Source: JACMNW01 sp963708425
Lineage (GTDB): Bacteria > Pseudomonadota > Alphaproteobacteria > Rhodobacterales > Rhodobacteraceae
DNA: 64,000 nt
Assembly (NCBI GenBank): GCA_963708425.1
Contig: OY970206.1
Coordinates: 496,001 to 560,000, forward strand
Direction: 5' to 3'
Shown: one piece after another, positions 25,097-34,222 of the stretch
How the letters are laid out: every line of letters begins with the position of its first letter
How positions within the stretch are numbered: position 1 is the stretch's first letter
Notes under the pieces: model-generated
What the model was told of the DNA's origin: nothing
The model's input: only the letters and a program-made list of their open reading frames with translations
The model's database searches: none
Position numbers and translations under genes: made by a program

Positions 25097-26374
25097 ATGC
25101 CCATGCTTCGCCGATCGAGGCGTCGCGTCGCTGACTGCGGATTGAGTGTGATGCGGCTTGCGGCTTTCGTCCTTCTGTTTTCAAACGCCGCCAGTGCCGA
25201 CATGCTCACCGTCAGTCCCGACGGTGTGCTTCTGAAGGACGGCAAGCCTTATCGCGCGATCGGGGCAAATCTCTACGACGCTTTCTTCAGGCTTTGGGAG
25301 CAACCCGGCGACCTGACCTATGATCGAGATTTCGCAACGCTGGAGGCCGAGGGCATACCGTTCGCCCGTATCGCCGCCACCTACTTTGAGCCAGACGCGA
25401 TGATGGAATACGTCAATCATCGAGAGGACTATCTCTCCAAACTCGACGGCGTCGTCGCCTCGGCAGAAAAGCATCATGTCGGCCTGATAATGGACCTCTT
25501 CTGTTGGGACGCAGCCGTGCCTGATGTTGTTCATGAGCCACGCAGCGCATGGGGTGACCCGCACAGCAAGACCATTGCATTCATGCGCGAATACACACGC
25601 ACGATCGTCTCTCGCTACAACGATTCACCTGCCGTCTGGGCGTGGGAGTTTGGCAATGAATTCAGCCTACAAGTCGACCTTCCGAACGCGGCCGACTGGC
25701 GCCCGCATATCAACACATATTTCGGCTGGCCCGCAAAGCGGACCAAGGCTGATGACCTGACGACGAGTATGATCCTTGTCGCCTTCACTGAATTCGGCAA
25801 AACCGTGCGCGAAATTGATCCCAAGCGCGCCATCTCCAGCGGGAATTCGCTCCCTCGCAGCATGGCCGACTTGCAGCGACGGACGCTGCATTGGGGCAAG
25901 CCGGACACCCGAGCCCAGTTCCGTGCCAACCTGGCCCTGGTCAACCCCGATCCGATCGATACACTGTCCATTCACCTCTACCGGGATGATATGGTCGATC
26001 GCTTCGGGCTGTCTTACGCCACATATGGCGACGTTTTGGCCGAAGCGATGAAAGTAAGCGCGACCGAGAAGAAGCCATTGCTTGCGATTGAGTTCGGTTC
26101 ATTCCTTGGATACGGCGGCCTGACCACTCCGGATGCCGTGCGCAATGACTTCGAGGTCAAGTTGAAGGCAATCGTCGACAACCGCGTACCGCTCGCGGCT
26201 TTCTGGGGGGTCAGCAGCTCGATCAGCTACGCATCAGACGACTTCACGGTCAGCCGCGAGAAGGGCCTTGGCTATATGTTTGACGATATCAAGGCGGCCA
26301 ATGCCGAGATCGCCACCCAGCTGGCGTCCGAACAGCGGATCACAGATGTCCTGCCGCAGTTCGAAGCTCCTTGA
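25097..26374 (+). CDS. Secreted GH5-like glycoside hydrolase
   Basis: 425 residues from ATG 25097 (GAGGAGA ahead); the longer open frame upstream is repeat sequence. A basic N terminus and hydrophobic stretch MRLAAFVLLFSNAASADM form a signal peptide. The body resembles cellulase-fold (GH5 clan A) hydrolases: LKDGKPYRAIGANLYDAF, WAWEFGNEFSL with the acid/base Glu after Asn, and KPLLAIEFGSFLGYGG with the likely nucleophile Glu. Substrate unknown; beta-mannan or beta-glucan are possibilities. It ends FEAP-TGA, but a peptidoglycan-binding-like module follows directly in another frame, so a frameshift may have cut off the C terminus. Confidence 0.75.
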   Translation: MPMLRRSRRRVADCGLSVMRLAAFVLLFSNAASADMLTVSPDGVLLKDGKPYRAIGANLYDAFFRLWEQPGDLTYDRDFATLEAEGIPFARIAATYFEPDAMMEYVNHREDYLSKLDGVVASAEKHHVGLIMDLFCWDAAVPDVVHEPRSAWGDPHSKTIAFMREYTRTIVSRYNDSPAVWAWEFGNEFSLQVDLPNAADWRPHINTYFGWPAKRTKADDLTTSMILVAFTEFGKTVREIDPKRAISSGNSLPRSMADLQRRTLHWGKPDTRAQFRANLALVNPDPIDTLSIHLYRDDMVDRFGLSYATYGDVLAEAMKVSATEKKPLLAIEFGSFLGYGGLTTPDAVRNDFEVKLKAIVDNRVPLAAFWGVSSSISYASDDFTVSREKGLGYMFDDIKAANAEIATQLASEQRITDVLPQFEAP

Positions 26375-26550
26375 GGGCCGCAGATCGCGACGCCGTCCGC
26401 GCTCTCCAGATCCTGCTCACCGATCGCGGCTTCAAGCCCGGAACCGCAGACGGCAGGTACGGTGCCGCGACCCGGCAGGCGCTGACCGCCTGTATCGCCG
26501 CAGGAGAATGCTCGGCCACCGACGCACCCGATGCAAAGCCGTCACCATAG
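26360..26550 (+). pseudogene. Out-of-frame peptidoglycan-binding-like module of the GH5 gene
   Basis: In the frame ending TAG at 26550 the sequence reads RDAVRALQILLTDRGFKPG, then TADGRYGAATRQALTACIA, a clear PG_binding_1 repeat (D/G-x-G-P-x-T/A-R-xAL pattern). It has no start codon or ribosome site of its own and begins where the GH5 frame stops, so it is best read as the severed C-terminal domain of that protein, one frame away. Confidence 0.6.
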
Positions 26551-26903
26551 GAGGACCTGCCGAACCGGTTGTCAAAATATCTGCCGGGCAAACTCGGTCT
26601 CGATGTCCCTGGCGATCAGGGCGGTTTCAAGGTATACACGCGCGAACGCGGCCTTCATGCAGGACTGCAAGATCACGCAGGCGCTTCTCGAAGTCATTGG
26701 CAGCAGTGCTGTCCAGCGGCGTCTGTTTAAGCTCTAGCACCGGTTCCGCCCCACGCAGACCCAGAACAATTCTCGCGGGGCAGGCGGATAGTCTCCGGGC
26801 TCGTCTTGACGTAGCTGAAGGGGCCGTGTCAAAATATGAGGAACGCCAAGCAGCGGTGTTGTCGGTTTTAAGGCTGTTTCTTCTGACTGTGCCGAAATAG
26901 CGG
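26551..26903. other. Non-coding scar with an IS6 relic
   Basis: 353 bases without a credible gene. The minus strand of 26785-26826 translates as HGPFSYVKTSPETIRL, close to the N terminus of IS6-family transposases (HSPFRYFKTSPEIIRL) and to the better fragment at 45.9 kb. The rest shows no recognisable gene. Confidence 0.5.
26785..26826 (-). mobile_element. IS6-family transposase N-terminal relic
   Basis: About 14 residues (HGPFSYVKTSPETIRL in part) match the IS6 transposase start; it degenerates on both sides. Too short to name the element. Confidence 0.45.
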
Positions 26904-27710
26904 TCAATTTTGCGCGCTGCTCATCTCGCTTAATGCACTGATAAAACTTGCAAACAATTCGCCTTGGGACGAAATGCCGAGCTTTGCATAGATGTTTCGG
27001 CGATGAATGCGCACCGTTCCCGCTGCAATGTTCATGATAAGCCCGGTTGCATCGGCAGAATGACCTTTCAAAGTAAATTCCACAACTTCCCGCTCTCTTG
27101 GCGTTAAGACCTGCAAGCCAAAGTTTGCGAAGGCCCGGCTTAAATCACCAGAGGTGCGCGGCAATTCGGGTGCATCAGCGCCCGATGCCAACTGATGCGA
27201 TAGACTGGCCCATTGCCGGTGGATGGCAGCTTCCACCACGGGATAGGCCGACTGAAAGTCGCGGAACTCTCGCACCGAAAAGGGCCGCTCGGCACGCATC
27301 AGGGACAACACCACGGTCACGTCGCCGGGAAGGGAGACGAAATAGCCGATTTCTTCGGCCAGCCCGGTCTGGATGTAGTAGTTTCGAAAGTACTCACCCT
27401 GATAGAATCGGTCGGGAGCAAGATCCTTGATCCGAAAAAGCCCCGTCATGCCGGGTTTACCAGAGGCAAGATAGAAGGGGTCCAACAAGTAGGGCCCTTC
27501 TTGATATTCGCCCACGAACACCCGCCACTTGCTAGCAGGAAAATCATCAAACAGCGCCAAAGGCCGGGATGCGCCCCGGTAACCAAAAACCACGACATAA
27601 CTGATTGGCGCAATCGTGCGCAGCATAGCCGCAAGTTTTTTGGGCAGTCGTTCGGTTCCCAACGCCAACATGACGTCAGCAACCGCCCCTATGGCGATTC
27701 TGCCTGGCAT
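26904..27710 (-). CDS. LuxR-type HTH regulator divergent from the polyamine-type operon
   Basis: 268 residues from ATG 27710 (an ATG at 27728 is possible). The C-terminal ~60 residues are a LuxR/GerE helix-turn-helix (LTPREREVVEFTLKGHSA, then TVRIHRRNIYAKLGIS). The N-terminal ~200 residues contain GEYFRNYYIQTGLAEEIGYF and PGDVTVVLSLMRAERPFS, as in orphan LuxR solos that sense small molecules near transport operons. Divergently transcribed from the ABC operon across 68 bases, so it probably regulates that operon. Confidence 0.83.
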   Translation of the reverse strand: MPGRIAIGAVADVMLALGTERLPKKLAAMLRTIAPISYVVVFGYRGASRPLALFDDFPASKWRVFVGEYQEGPYLLDPFYLASGKPGMTGLFRIKDLAPDRFYQGEYFRNYYIQTGLAEEIGYFVSLPGDVTVVLSLMRAERPFSVREFRDFQSAYPVVEAAIHRQWASLSHQLASGADAPELPRTSGDLSRAFANFGLQVLTPREREVVEFTLKGHSADATGLIMNIAAGTVRIHRRNIYAKLGISSQGELFASFISALSEMSSAQN

Positions 27711-27778
27711 TGGCGCGTCCCTATGCAAATTGCGATATATACACCGATTGGGTGCCTTACTACACTTTCGACGAGTCT
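27711..27778. promoter_or_regulatory. Shared divergent promoter region
   Basis: 68 bases between the LuxR start and the chosen ABC ATPase start. Both promoters and any regulator site must lie here or just inside the genes. It is A+T-richer than its surroundings (TTGCGATATATACACC); no convincing palindrome was identified. Confidence 0.45.
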
Positions 27779-28912
27779 ATGAGATATGCCCCAACGATGC
27801 AAAGCGCCGTCGCACATACAGGTTTGGGTTCAGACCACACACCCATTGCCGAGTTTCGCAATGCCGCGAAACACTATGGCGATGTGATCGCGGCTGACAA
27901 CATTTCGCTGTCTATCATGCCCGGCGAGTTTCTTTCCTTTCTTGGCCCGTCGGGCTGTGGCAAGACAACCGCCCTGCGCATGTTGGCGGGCTTTGAAGTA
28001 CCGACAAAGGGTGAAATTCTGCTCGACGGGGTGATGGTCAACAATTTGCCGCCCCACAAGCGACCCGTAAACATGGTGTTTCAGCACTATGCGCTGTTCC
28101 CGCATATGAATGTGGCCGACAATATTTCCTATGGCCTGCGCCAGCAACGCCCCAAGCCCGCCGCCGCCGCCATCGCGCGGAGTGTGGAGGCAACGCTTGC
28201 GACGGTGCGTTTGCCCGGCTTTGGCGACCGTCGGATTTGGGAAATGTCAGGGGGGCAGCAGCAAAGGGTGGCCTTGGCGCGGGCGTTGATCAACCAGCCG
28301 AAAATACTGCTGCTGGACGAACCGATGGCAGCGCTGGACCGCAAACTGCGCCGCGAAATGCAGATTGAACTTCAAGGGTTGCAACGCGCTTTGGGGATCA
28401 CGTTCGTTTTGGTGACCCATGATCAGGAAGAGGCGCTGAGCATGTCTGACCGGATCTGCATCATGCGTGCGGGACGGATCGTGCAGATCGGATCACCGCG
28501 CGAGCTGTATGATGCGCCAATAAGTCGCTATGTTGCTGACTTTGTTGGAAAGTCCAACTTCTTTGACGGACCGCTGGCCAAGATTGATGGGGCCATTGGC
28601 ACAGTTGATTTGCCAGGACAGCCGGGCAAGGGCAAACTGGGGCCAGGTACGGAAATTGGCACCCGCGTCAGCCTTTCTGTGCGCCCCGAACAGATTGCGT
28701 TGACGCGAACACCAGCGGCTTTTGAGGTTCAGGTGAAGAACCGCATCTTTATGGGCGAACACACCGAGTATTTGGTGAACAGCGCGATATTGGGTGATTT
28801 TCTTGTTCTGGTGTCGCGGCAGGCAGAGGCTGTTGAGGGAGGCTTTGCACCCGGCGACGCCGCCTATGCGGACTGGAATCCCGAAACTGCGTTGATCTTG
28901 ATAAACGACTGA
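27779..28912 (+). CDS. Polyamine-type ABC transporter ATP-binding protein
   Basis: 377 residues from ATG 27779 (27797 is an alternative; the frame opens further upstream). Walker A GPSGCGKTT, signature MSGGQQQRVALARAL, Walker B ILLLDEP and H-loop VTHDQEEAL are all intact. The C-terminal TOBE domain (SVRPEQIALTR) is as in PotA-type importers. With the three genes after it, it forms an importer for spermidine/putrescine-like or related amine compounds; the exact substrate is not evident. Confidence 0.88.
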   Translation: MRYAPTMQSAVAHTGLGSDHTPIAEFRNAAKHYGDVIAADNISLSIMPGEFLSFLGPSGCGKTTALRMLAGFEVPTKGEILLDGVMVNNLPPHKRPVNMVFQHYALFPHMNVADNISYGLRQQRPKPAAAAIARSVEATLATVRLPGFGDRRIWEMSGGQQQRVALARALINQPKILLLDEPMAALDRKLRREMQIELQGLQRALGITFVLVTHDQEEALSMSDRICIMRAGRIVQIGSPRELYDAPISRYVADFVGKSNFFDGPLAKIDGAIGTVDLPGQPGKGKLGPGTEIGTRVSLSVRPEQIALTRTPAAFEVQVKNRIFMGEHTEYLVNSAILGDFLVLVSRQAEAVEGGFAPGDAAYADWNPETALILIND

Positions 28913-28941
28913 AGAAACCACTTAGAAACAGGGAGACTGAA

Positions 28942-30102
28942 ATGACTGACAGACCAGACCATATCTCTGCCAAGGCTTTCATGGCCGAACTGGATCGTTA
29001 TCGGAAAGGATCCGTCTCGCGTCGTCATTTTCTGGGGGTAACCGGATTGGGTATGGCGACCACAGTGCTGGGCACGGCGATGCCCGGCCTGATCACTCGG
29101 CCCGCGTTTGCCCAAGGCAGCATCGGCGATACGGTGGTGCTGGCGACATGGCCCAACTACCACGACCCGGCAAATTTTGAAGCGTTCACCGCAGCGACCG
29201 GGGCCGCGGTGCAGGTCAACGTCTTTGGGTCAAACGAAGAGATGCTGGCAAAGCTTCAGGCCGGCGGTTCTGGCTGGGATGTGTTTGTGCCCACCAATTA
29301 CACGATCACCACCTATGTCGAAGAAGGGCTGATTGACCCGCTCGATCTGTCTAAAATCCCGAACTATGACGCGGCCAGTTTTGACGAACGCTTTGCCGGG
29401 CCAGGTACAGTGGATGGCAAGCTTTACGCGGCGTCGAAAGATTGGGGCACCACAGGTATGGCTGTTAACAATAGCCAGACCAATGGCCGCGTGTTGACCA
29501 GCTGGAAAGATTTTTGGGACATCACCAAAGCCGAGTTTTCCGGGCGAACAACGGTGCATGACTATCAGTTGACAACAATTGGCAATGCACTGAAATCCTT
29601 TGGCTATTCGTTCAATTCGGTTGATCCGGCAGAATTGGCGGATGCTGAAAAGCTGTTGATCGAGGTCAAGCCGCACCTCTTTGCCATCACCTCGGACTAT
29701 CAGCCGCCGATGCGGTCGGGCGATGCGTGGCTGGCGATGTGCTGGACGGGCGACGGCAAGCAATTGAACCGCGACATTCCGGAAATTTCCTACGTTCTGG
29801 GCAAAGAGGGCGGTGAGATCTGGAGCGATTTCTACGCCATTCCGAAAAGCGCGCCACATATGGACGCGGCCTATGCCCTGATCAACTTCCTGCTGGACCC
29901 GGCGGTGAACTTTACCGAAGCGATGTTCCATGGCCAACCGGTGGCGGACGCGCGTGTCAACGCGATGATGTCGCCTGAAATCATGGCTGACCCGATCATT
30001 CACCCGGCCGCAGAGTTGCTGTCCGCGTTGGAATTTGGGGCTGCCGCAACCTTGACCGACCCCAACCGCGCCGAATTGATGGCCCGGTTCAAATCAGCCT
30101 GA
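28942..30102 (+). CDS. Polyamine-type ABC transporter substrate-binding protein
   Basis: 386 residues. A twin-arginine-like signal (SRRHFLGVTGLGMATTV) precedes a cleavage near AFAQ. The mature part is PotD/PotF-like: VVLATWPNYHDPANFEAFT, AGGSGWDVFVPTNYTITTYV, and WLAMCWTGDGKQL. Tat export would mean folding before export. Follows the ATPase by 29 bases with GGGAGA ahead of its ATG. Confidence 0.87.
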   Translation: MTDRPDHISAKAFMAELDRYRKGSVSRRHFLGVTGLGMATTVLGTAMPGLITRPAFAQGSIGDTVVLATWPNYHDPANFEAFTAATGAAVQVNVFGSNEEMLAKLQAGGSGWDVFVPTNYTITTYVEEGLIDPLDLSKIPNYDAASFDERFAGPGTVDGKLYAASKDWGTTGMAVNNSQTNGRVLTSWKDFWDITKAEFSGRTTVHDYQLTTIGNALKSFGYSFNSVDPAELADAEKLLIEVKPHLFAITSDYQPPMRSGDAWLAMCWTGDGKQLNRDIPEISYVLGKEGGEIWSDFYAIPKSAPHMDAAYALINFLLDPAVNFTEAMFHGQPVADARVNAMMSPEIMADPIIHPAAELLSALEFGAAATLTDPNRAELMARFKSA

Positions 30103-30104
30103 GA

Positions 30105-30956
30105 ATGACGCCAAAGCTGATCAACAGACTGCTTCTTGCGCCAGCCGGTGCGTGGTTCATAGCCATGCTTGTGCTGCCGCTGATTGTGGTTCTAGTGTTC
30201 AGCTTTGGCGAACGGGGCCAGTCGGGCGGCTATGTTCCGGCCTTTACCATTGAGCATTATCTGAACCTGCCGGCCCGCTGGAAGGCCTTTCAGAACACCT
30301 TGACCCTTGCGCCGATTGGCACGGTGATAGTGCTGCTGATTGCCTACCCGCTGGCCTATTATCTTGCCCTGAAATCCAATCCCAAATGGCGCACGCTGCT
30401 GTTGATTCTGGTGATCGTGCCATTCTGGACGTCGATCCTGATCCGCAGCTATGCGTGGATATTCATCCTTGGCGGGCGGGGCATTCCGGCCATTCTGGAC
30501 TGGTTTGGTCTGGAAGGCGTCCGACTGATCAACACACCCTTCGCGGTTCTGGCGGGGATTGTTTATGGCTACTTGCCGCTAATGGTTTTTCCGATTTTCG
30601 TCAGCCTTGAGAGGCTGGACAAGCGTCTGCTTGAAGCGTCGGCTGATCTTGGTTCCCCCCCTTGGCGCAGCTTTTTGCAGATCACCTTGCCGATGTCTTT
30701 GCCCGGTGTGGCGACGGGCTGCATGTTGGTCTTTATCTTGCTGATGGGTGAGTTTCTGATCCCCGCAATGCTGGGTGGTGGCAAAGTATTCTTTGTTGGC
30801 AATGCCTTGGTCGATCTGTTCTTGCAATCGCGTAACTGGCCTTTTGGTGCGGCGGTGGCGGTGGCCCTTGTGGTGGTGATGCTGATCACCGTGACGATCT
30901 ATATGCGGGTCATCAAACGCTGGGGCAACGGGCGCGACGATGTATCGTTGATGTAA
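30105..30956 (+). CDS. Polyamine-type ABC transporter permease (PotB-like)
   Basis: 283 residues with six predicted membrane helices and the EAA loop (EASADLGSPPWRSFLQITLPMSLPG in part: EASADLGSPPWRSF). Starts two bases after the binding-protein stop. With the next gene it forms the heterodimeric channel. Confidence 0.88.
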   Translation: MTPKLINRLLLAPAGAWFIAMLVLPLIVVLVFSFGERGQSGGYVPAFTIEHYLNLPARWKAFQNTLTLAPIGTVIVLLIAYPLAYYLALKSNPKWRTLLLILVIVPFWTSILIRSYAWIFILGGRGIPAILDWFGLEGVRLINTPFAVLAGIVYGYLPLMVFPIFVSLERLDKRLLEASADLGSPPWRSFLQITLPMSLPGVATGCMLVFILLMGEFLIPAMLGGGKVFFVGNALVDLFLQSRNWPFGAAVAVALVVVMLITVTIYMRVIKRWGNGRDDVSLM

Positions 30957-30966
30957 GGGGATAGGC

Positions 30967-31779
30967 ATGCGGATCTATGCGCTGGCGGTTTATCTGTTTC
31001 TTTATATCCCTATCGGGATCATCGGGCTGTTCAGCTTTAGCGCCGGACGCAACGCAAGCGAGTTTACCGGGTTTTCGGTGAAATGGTATGGCACCGCCCT
31101 GAGCAATCCATTTGTGATTGACGCGTTGAAGACGAGTTTCATCGTGGCGCTGAGTTCGGCCATCTTGGCCGCAATTTTCGGCACTATGGCCGCACTCGCC
31201 TTGCAGGGCATGTCGGGGCGGATCAAAGTGGTGTTTGACGCGCTGATCTATATTGCCGTCATGATCCCCGGCATTGTCATTGGCATCAGTACCCTGATTG
31301 CCATCGTCACGGTTTTTGGCTGGCTGAACCTGTTTCTGACAGCGATCTGGCCGGGGGGCGGCCCGGCACCGCAGCTAGCTATGGGGTTGGGCACACTGAT
31401 TGCTGCGCACACGTTGTTCAACATGGCCTTGGTCATCATCATCGTGCGCGCCCGCATTTCTGGCATGGACCGCAGCTTTACCGAGGCCTCGGCAGACCTT
31501 TACGCGACGCCTTTCGGCACCTTTCGCCAGATCACATTGCCACTGATCCTGCCCGGAATTCTTGCCGGATTTTTGCTTAGTTTCACTTTCAGTTTCGATG
31601 ATTTCATCATCGCCTTCTTTGTCGCGGGGTCCAATACCACTCTGCCGATCTATGTCTTCTCGTCTATCCGTCGCGGTGTGACACCCGAGATCAATGCCAT
31701 CGGCACCATGGTTCTTGCGCTGTCATTGATCTTGCTGATCACCGCACAAGCGTACTTGCAGCGCGGGCGCAAAACGTGA
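30967..31779 (+). CDS. Polyamine-type ABC transporter permease (PotC-like)
   Basis: 270 residues, six helices, EAA motif EASADLYATPFGTFRQ. N-terminal LYIPIGIIGLFSFSAGR is typical of PotC. Intact, unlike its paralogue at 58.2-59.2 kb. Its stop overlaps the GTG start of the SDR gene by four bases. Confidence 0.88.
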   Translation: MRIYALAVYLFLYIPIGIIGLFSFSAGRNASEFTGFSVKWYGTALSNPFVIDALKTSFIVALSSAILAAIFGTMAALALQGMSGRIKVVFDALIYIAVMIPGIVIGISTLIAIVTVFGWLNLFLTAIWPGGGPAPQLAMGLGTLIAAHTLFNMALVIIIVRARISGMDRSFTEASADLYATPFGTFRQITLPLILPGILAGFLLSFTFSFDDFIIAFFVAGSNTTLPIYVFSSIRRGVTPEINAIGTMVLALSLILLITAQAYLQRGRKT

Positions 31780-32540
31780 CCCGGCTATTGCACAATCAGG
31801 TTGCCTTTCTGACCGCCGCAGGTTCAGGCATTGGCCGCGCTGGTGCCCGGGCACTTGCGCGCGAAGGTGCGTTGGTTATTGTCACCGACCGTGATGCCGA
31901 ACTGGCCCAAACTGTTGCGTCCGAAATCCGTGATAGCGGCGGCAAAGCCGAATCCATTGGCCTTGATGTCGCACGCGACGGCGACTTGACGGGTGCGATA
32001 GACGCCGTAGCCGCCCGACATGGCAGGCTTGATATTCTGCATTCCCATGCTGGCATCCAACTTTCGGGGGGGCTTTTGGAGGCGACGGCAGAGGATATGG
32101 ACCGATCATGGGCTCTTAACGTTCGGGCCCATTTCGTTGCTGCTCGTGCCGCTGTGCCTTACATGAAGCGGCAGATGGGGGGGGCAATCATTATTACCGC
32201 CTCCAATTCGGGCGTCCAGATCGACCGCGACATGATTGCTTATGCCACCACCAAGCATGCGGTGATTGCTATGGCCCGGCAGATTGCCGTTGATCATGCG
32301 CGCTACAGCATCCGTTGCAATGCCATCTGTCCGGGTTTTGTGGACACCCCGTTTAACGCAGGATTTGAAAAGCAGATGGGCGGCCGGGAGCGGCTGGAAG
32401 CCTATGTCCGTTCCAAAATTCCGTTGGGCCGGTGGGCCAAGATGGAGGAAATTGCGGAAAGCATCGTATATTTGGCCTCTGCGCGCAGCGGTTACATGAC
32501 TGGGCATTCTTTGGTGATTGATGGCGGCGAGTCGATGTAA
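31776..32540 (+). CDS. SDR-family oxidoreductase at the end of the ABC operon
   Basis: 254 residues, GTG start overlapping the permease stop. Classical short-chain dehydrogenase: nucleotide motif TAAGSGIGRAG, NNAG-like position reading HSHAG, catalytic Tyr/Lys in YATTKHA, and the C-terminal ARSGYMTGHSLVIDGGESM. NAD(P)-dependent oxidation of the imported compound or a breakdown product is the natural guess from its operon place. The usual NNAG is replaced by HSHAG, which is unusual. Confidence 0.85.
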   Translation: MTRLLHNQVAFLTAAGSGIGRAGARALAREGALVIVTDRDAELAQTVASEIRDSGGKAESIGLDVARDGDLTGAIDAVAARHGRLDILHSHAGIQLSGGLLEATAEDMDRSWALNVRAHFVAARAAVPYMKRQMGGAIIITASNSGVQIDRDMIAYATTKHAVIAMARQIAVDHARYSIRCNAICPGFVDTPFNAGFEKQMGGRERLEAYVRSKIPLGRWAKMEEIAESIVYLASARSGYMTGHSLVIDGGESM

Positions 32541-32731
32541 GTTCGGTGGCTGCTCGCAACGTCAAAAGAACTGTGCGCGAGACTGCCGCCTTCTGCAGTG
32601 TTAAAAACAGTGCTGTCAGACCAATGCGAACCAGTCTCCGTTCCCCAATCCCGCCAGGGCGTCAGGAGGCGAGAAGGCCGCGCCACTCAGCAACACCGCC
32701 TGCCAGATACCCCCGTTCAACTGCACACCGA
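32541..32731. other. Intergenic gap between SDR gene and recombinase
   Basis: 191 bases; no gene, terminator or repeat that I can support. It marks the junction to a block of phage/recombinase genes. Confidence 0.4.
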
Positions 32732-33424
32732 TCACGCTGCATCTAGCCTCATCAGCAACCTCTTCACATTCGACACCTGCCACCTCCCGCCGCGCCGGGT
32801 CATCGTTCCCCGCGCGTTGAGCTGGCCCGCAATCGCTCGCAGCGGCGTTACCCCCCTGACTCCCTGATATCCGTTAACCACGCCCGCGAGGTCGGCGGCA
32901 AAGCAATCCGCGTTTGCCGACACGGCCGCCTGCAAAGCCACCCCTCCCTTCCCGGCCCGCCTGAGCGCCGCGGCCCCGTTGGGGTTGCCGAGCTTGACTC
33001 CGCGCGCCTTGACCACGGCGAGCGCCTCCTTGGTGCGTCGTGAGATTGCCTCCCGTTCCGATTGCGCCACCAGCGCCATGATGCCGACTGTGAGATCATT
33101 CGCTTCCCGCATGTCGACTGCGACGAACTGCACGCCAGAATCCCGCAGGGCCAGCAGGAAGGCGGCATTGCGCGACAGCCGATCCAGTTTGGCGATGACC
33201 AACGTCGCGCCGGTGACCTTGGCCAGATGCAGCGCCTTGGCCAGTTCCGGCCGATCGGCGCGTTTGCCACTTTCCACCTCGGTGAACCGCGCAAAGACCT
33301 CCGCGCCCCGGGAAGCAGCGAAGTCCTCGATGGTCTTGCGCTGCGCTTCCAGCCCCAGCCCGCTGGCCCCCTGCCGTGCCGTCGACACCCGCTCATAGGC
33401 CACCAGTCTCTGCGATGCCGCCAT
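32732..33424 (-). CDS. Serine recombinase (resolvase/invertase type)
   Basis: 230 residues from the ATG at 33424. Small serine recombinase: catalytic Ser in AYERVSTARQ, the ALHLAKVTGATLVIAKLDRLSRN core with the conserved Arg, and a C-terminal region with a recombinase-like DNA-binding segment (LRAIAGQLNARGTMTRRGG). It appears intact and could act on a local site or be a phage/plasmid relic. Confidence 0.85.
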   Translation of the reverse strand: MAASQRLVAYERVSTARQGASGLGLEAQRKTIEDFAASRGAEVFARFTEVESGKRADRPELAKALHLAKVTGATLVIAKLDRLSRNAAFLLALRDSGVQFVAVDMREANDLTVGIMALVAQSEREAISRRTKEALAVVKARGVKLGNPNGAAALRRAGKGGVALQAAVSANADCFAADLAGVVNGYQGVRGVTPLRAIAGQLNARGTMTRRGGRWQVSNVKRLLMRLDAA

Positions 33425-33526
33425 CTCCGCCCCCCTGTGCACACCTGCCTAACGTTCGTTGCGCAGGTGTGTACGATGGAAAGCAGGGCTAGTGTAGTTT
33501 CAAGTCATTGGCTTTGCACGATAGCG

Positions 33527-34105
33527 TTATAGATCGCCATCAAGCAGGATCTGACCATCATGGGGAGATGCAGGCTTGCGCAGTACGGCTGGACCGTCGC
33601 CATTCATCGGCTTTTCGTAGGTCAGACCATCTTCGCCGCGATAGACCATGACCATTTCGATCTTGCGGATTGGATCGGCCTGCACCCGCGTATAGGCGGT
33701 AACGCGTGACCGCGCTGCCGGGGTAAGGCCCAGTTCCGCCATGTAACGGCCCATAAGTTCCATCTGCTTGTTGGCAATCGACAGCCACGGGGATTGCTGA
33801 ACATAGCCCGTTGCCGTCCTCAGCAACATCGGCGTGGTTTGCAGCTTCTCTTCGGCTTCCACCCAGCGGCCGTAGCACTGACAATAGGCGGCGAGCGCCA
33901 CGCGGTCGACAGCGGTCACGACACCCATGTCATGCAGAACATGGGCCAGCCTGTCCCACTCTTCGCGCGCCGCCGCATTCAGATGTGCAGGGCAGTCCGG
34001 CACGCCCTCTGGTGGTTGCGGCTCGGCATGGTTGTATCCCCGCTTGCCGGGGTTGCCCTGCAGCCGTCTCATCGCCGTCGGCTTGGGTTTTGCTCCTCGG
34101 ATCAA
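33527..34105 (-). CDS. Phage terminase small subunit, P27 family
   Basis: 192 residues. RGAKPKPTAMRRLQGNPGKR is the hallmark N terminus of P27-family small terminase subunits, which recognise phage DNA for packaging. The central part (AAREEWDRLAHVLHDMGVV, YCQCYGRWVEAEEKL) fits. No large subunit, portal or capsid gene is nearby, so it is a stranded prophage gene. Confidence 0.85.
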   Translation of the reverse strand: MIRGAKPKPTAMRRLQGNPGKRGYNHAEPQPPEGVPDCPAHLNAAAREEWDRLAHVLHDMGVVTAVDRVALAAYCQCYGRWVEAEEKLQTTPMLLRTATGYVQQSPWLSIANKQMELMGRYMAELGLTPAARSRVTAYTRVQADPIRKIEMVMVYRGEDGLTYEKPMNGDGPAVLRKPASPHDGQILLDGDL

Positions 34106-34222
34106 TCGGAAGCTCCCGACCTTAACCGTTCGAAGAGCCTGCGCAGGATGTAGCTGCGCAGCAAACTAGCACGCACGGATCCCCGAATAGCCGAAACCGG
34201 TTCAGCCTGGGATCGCGGGCCG

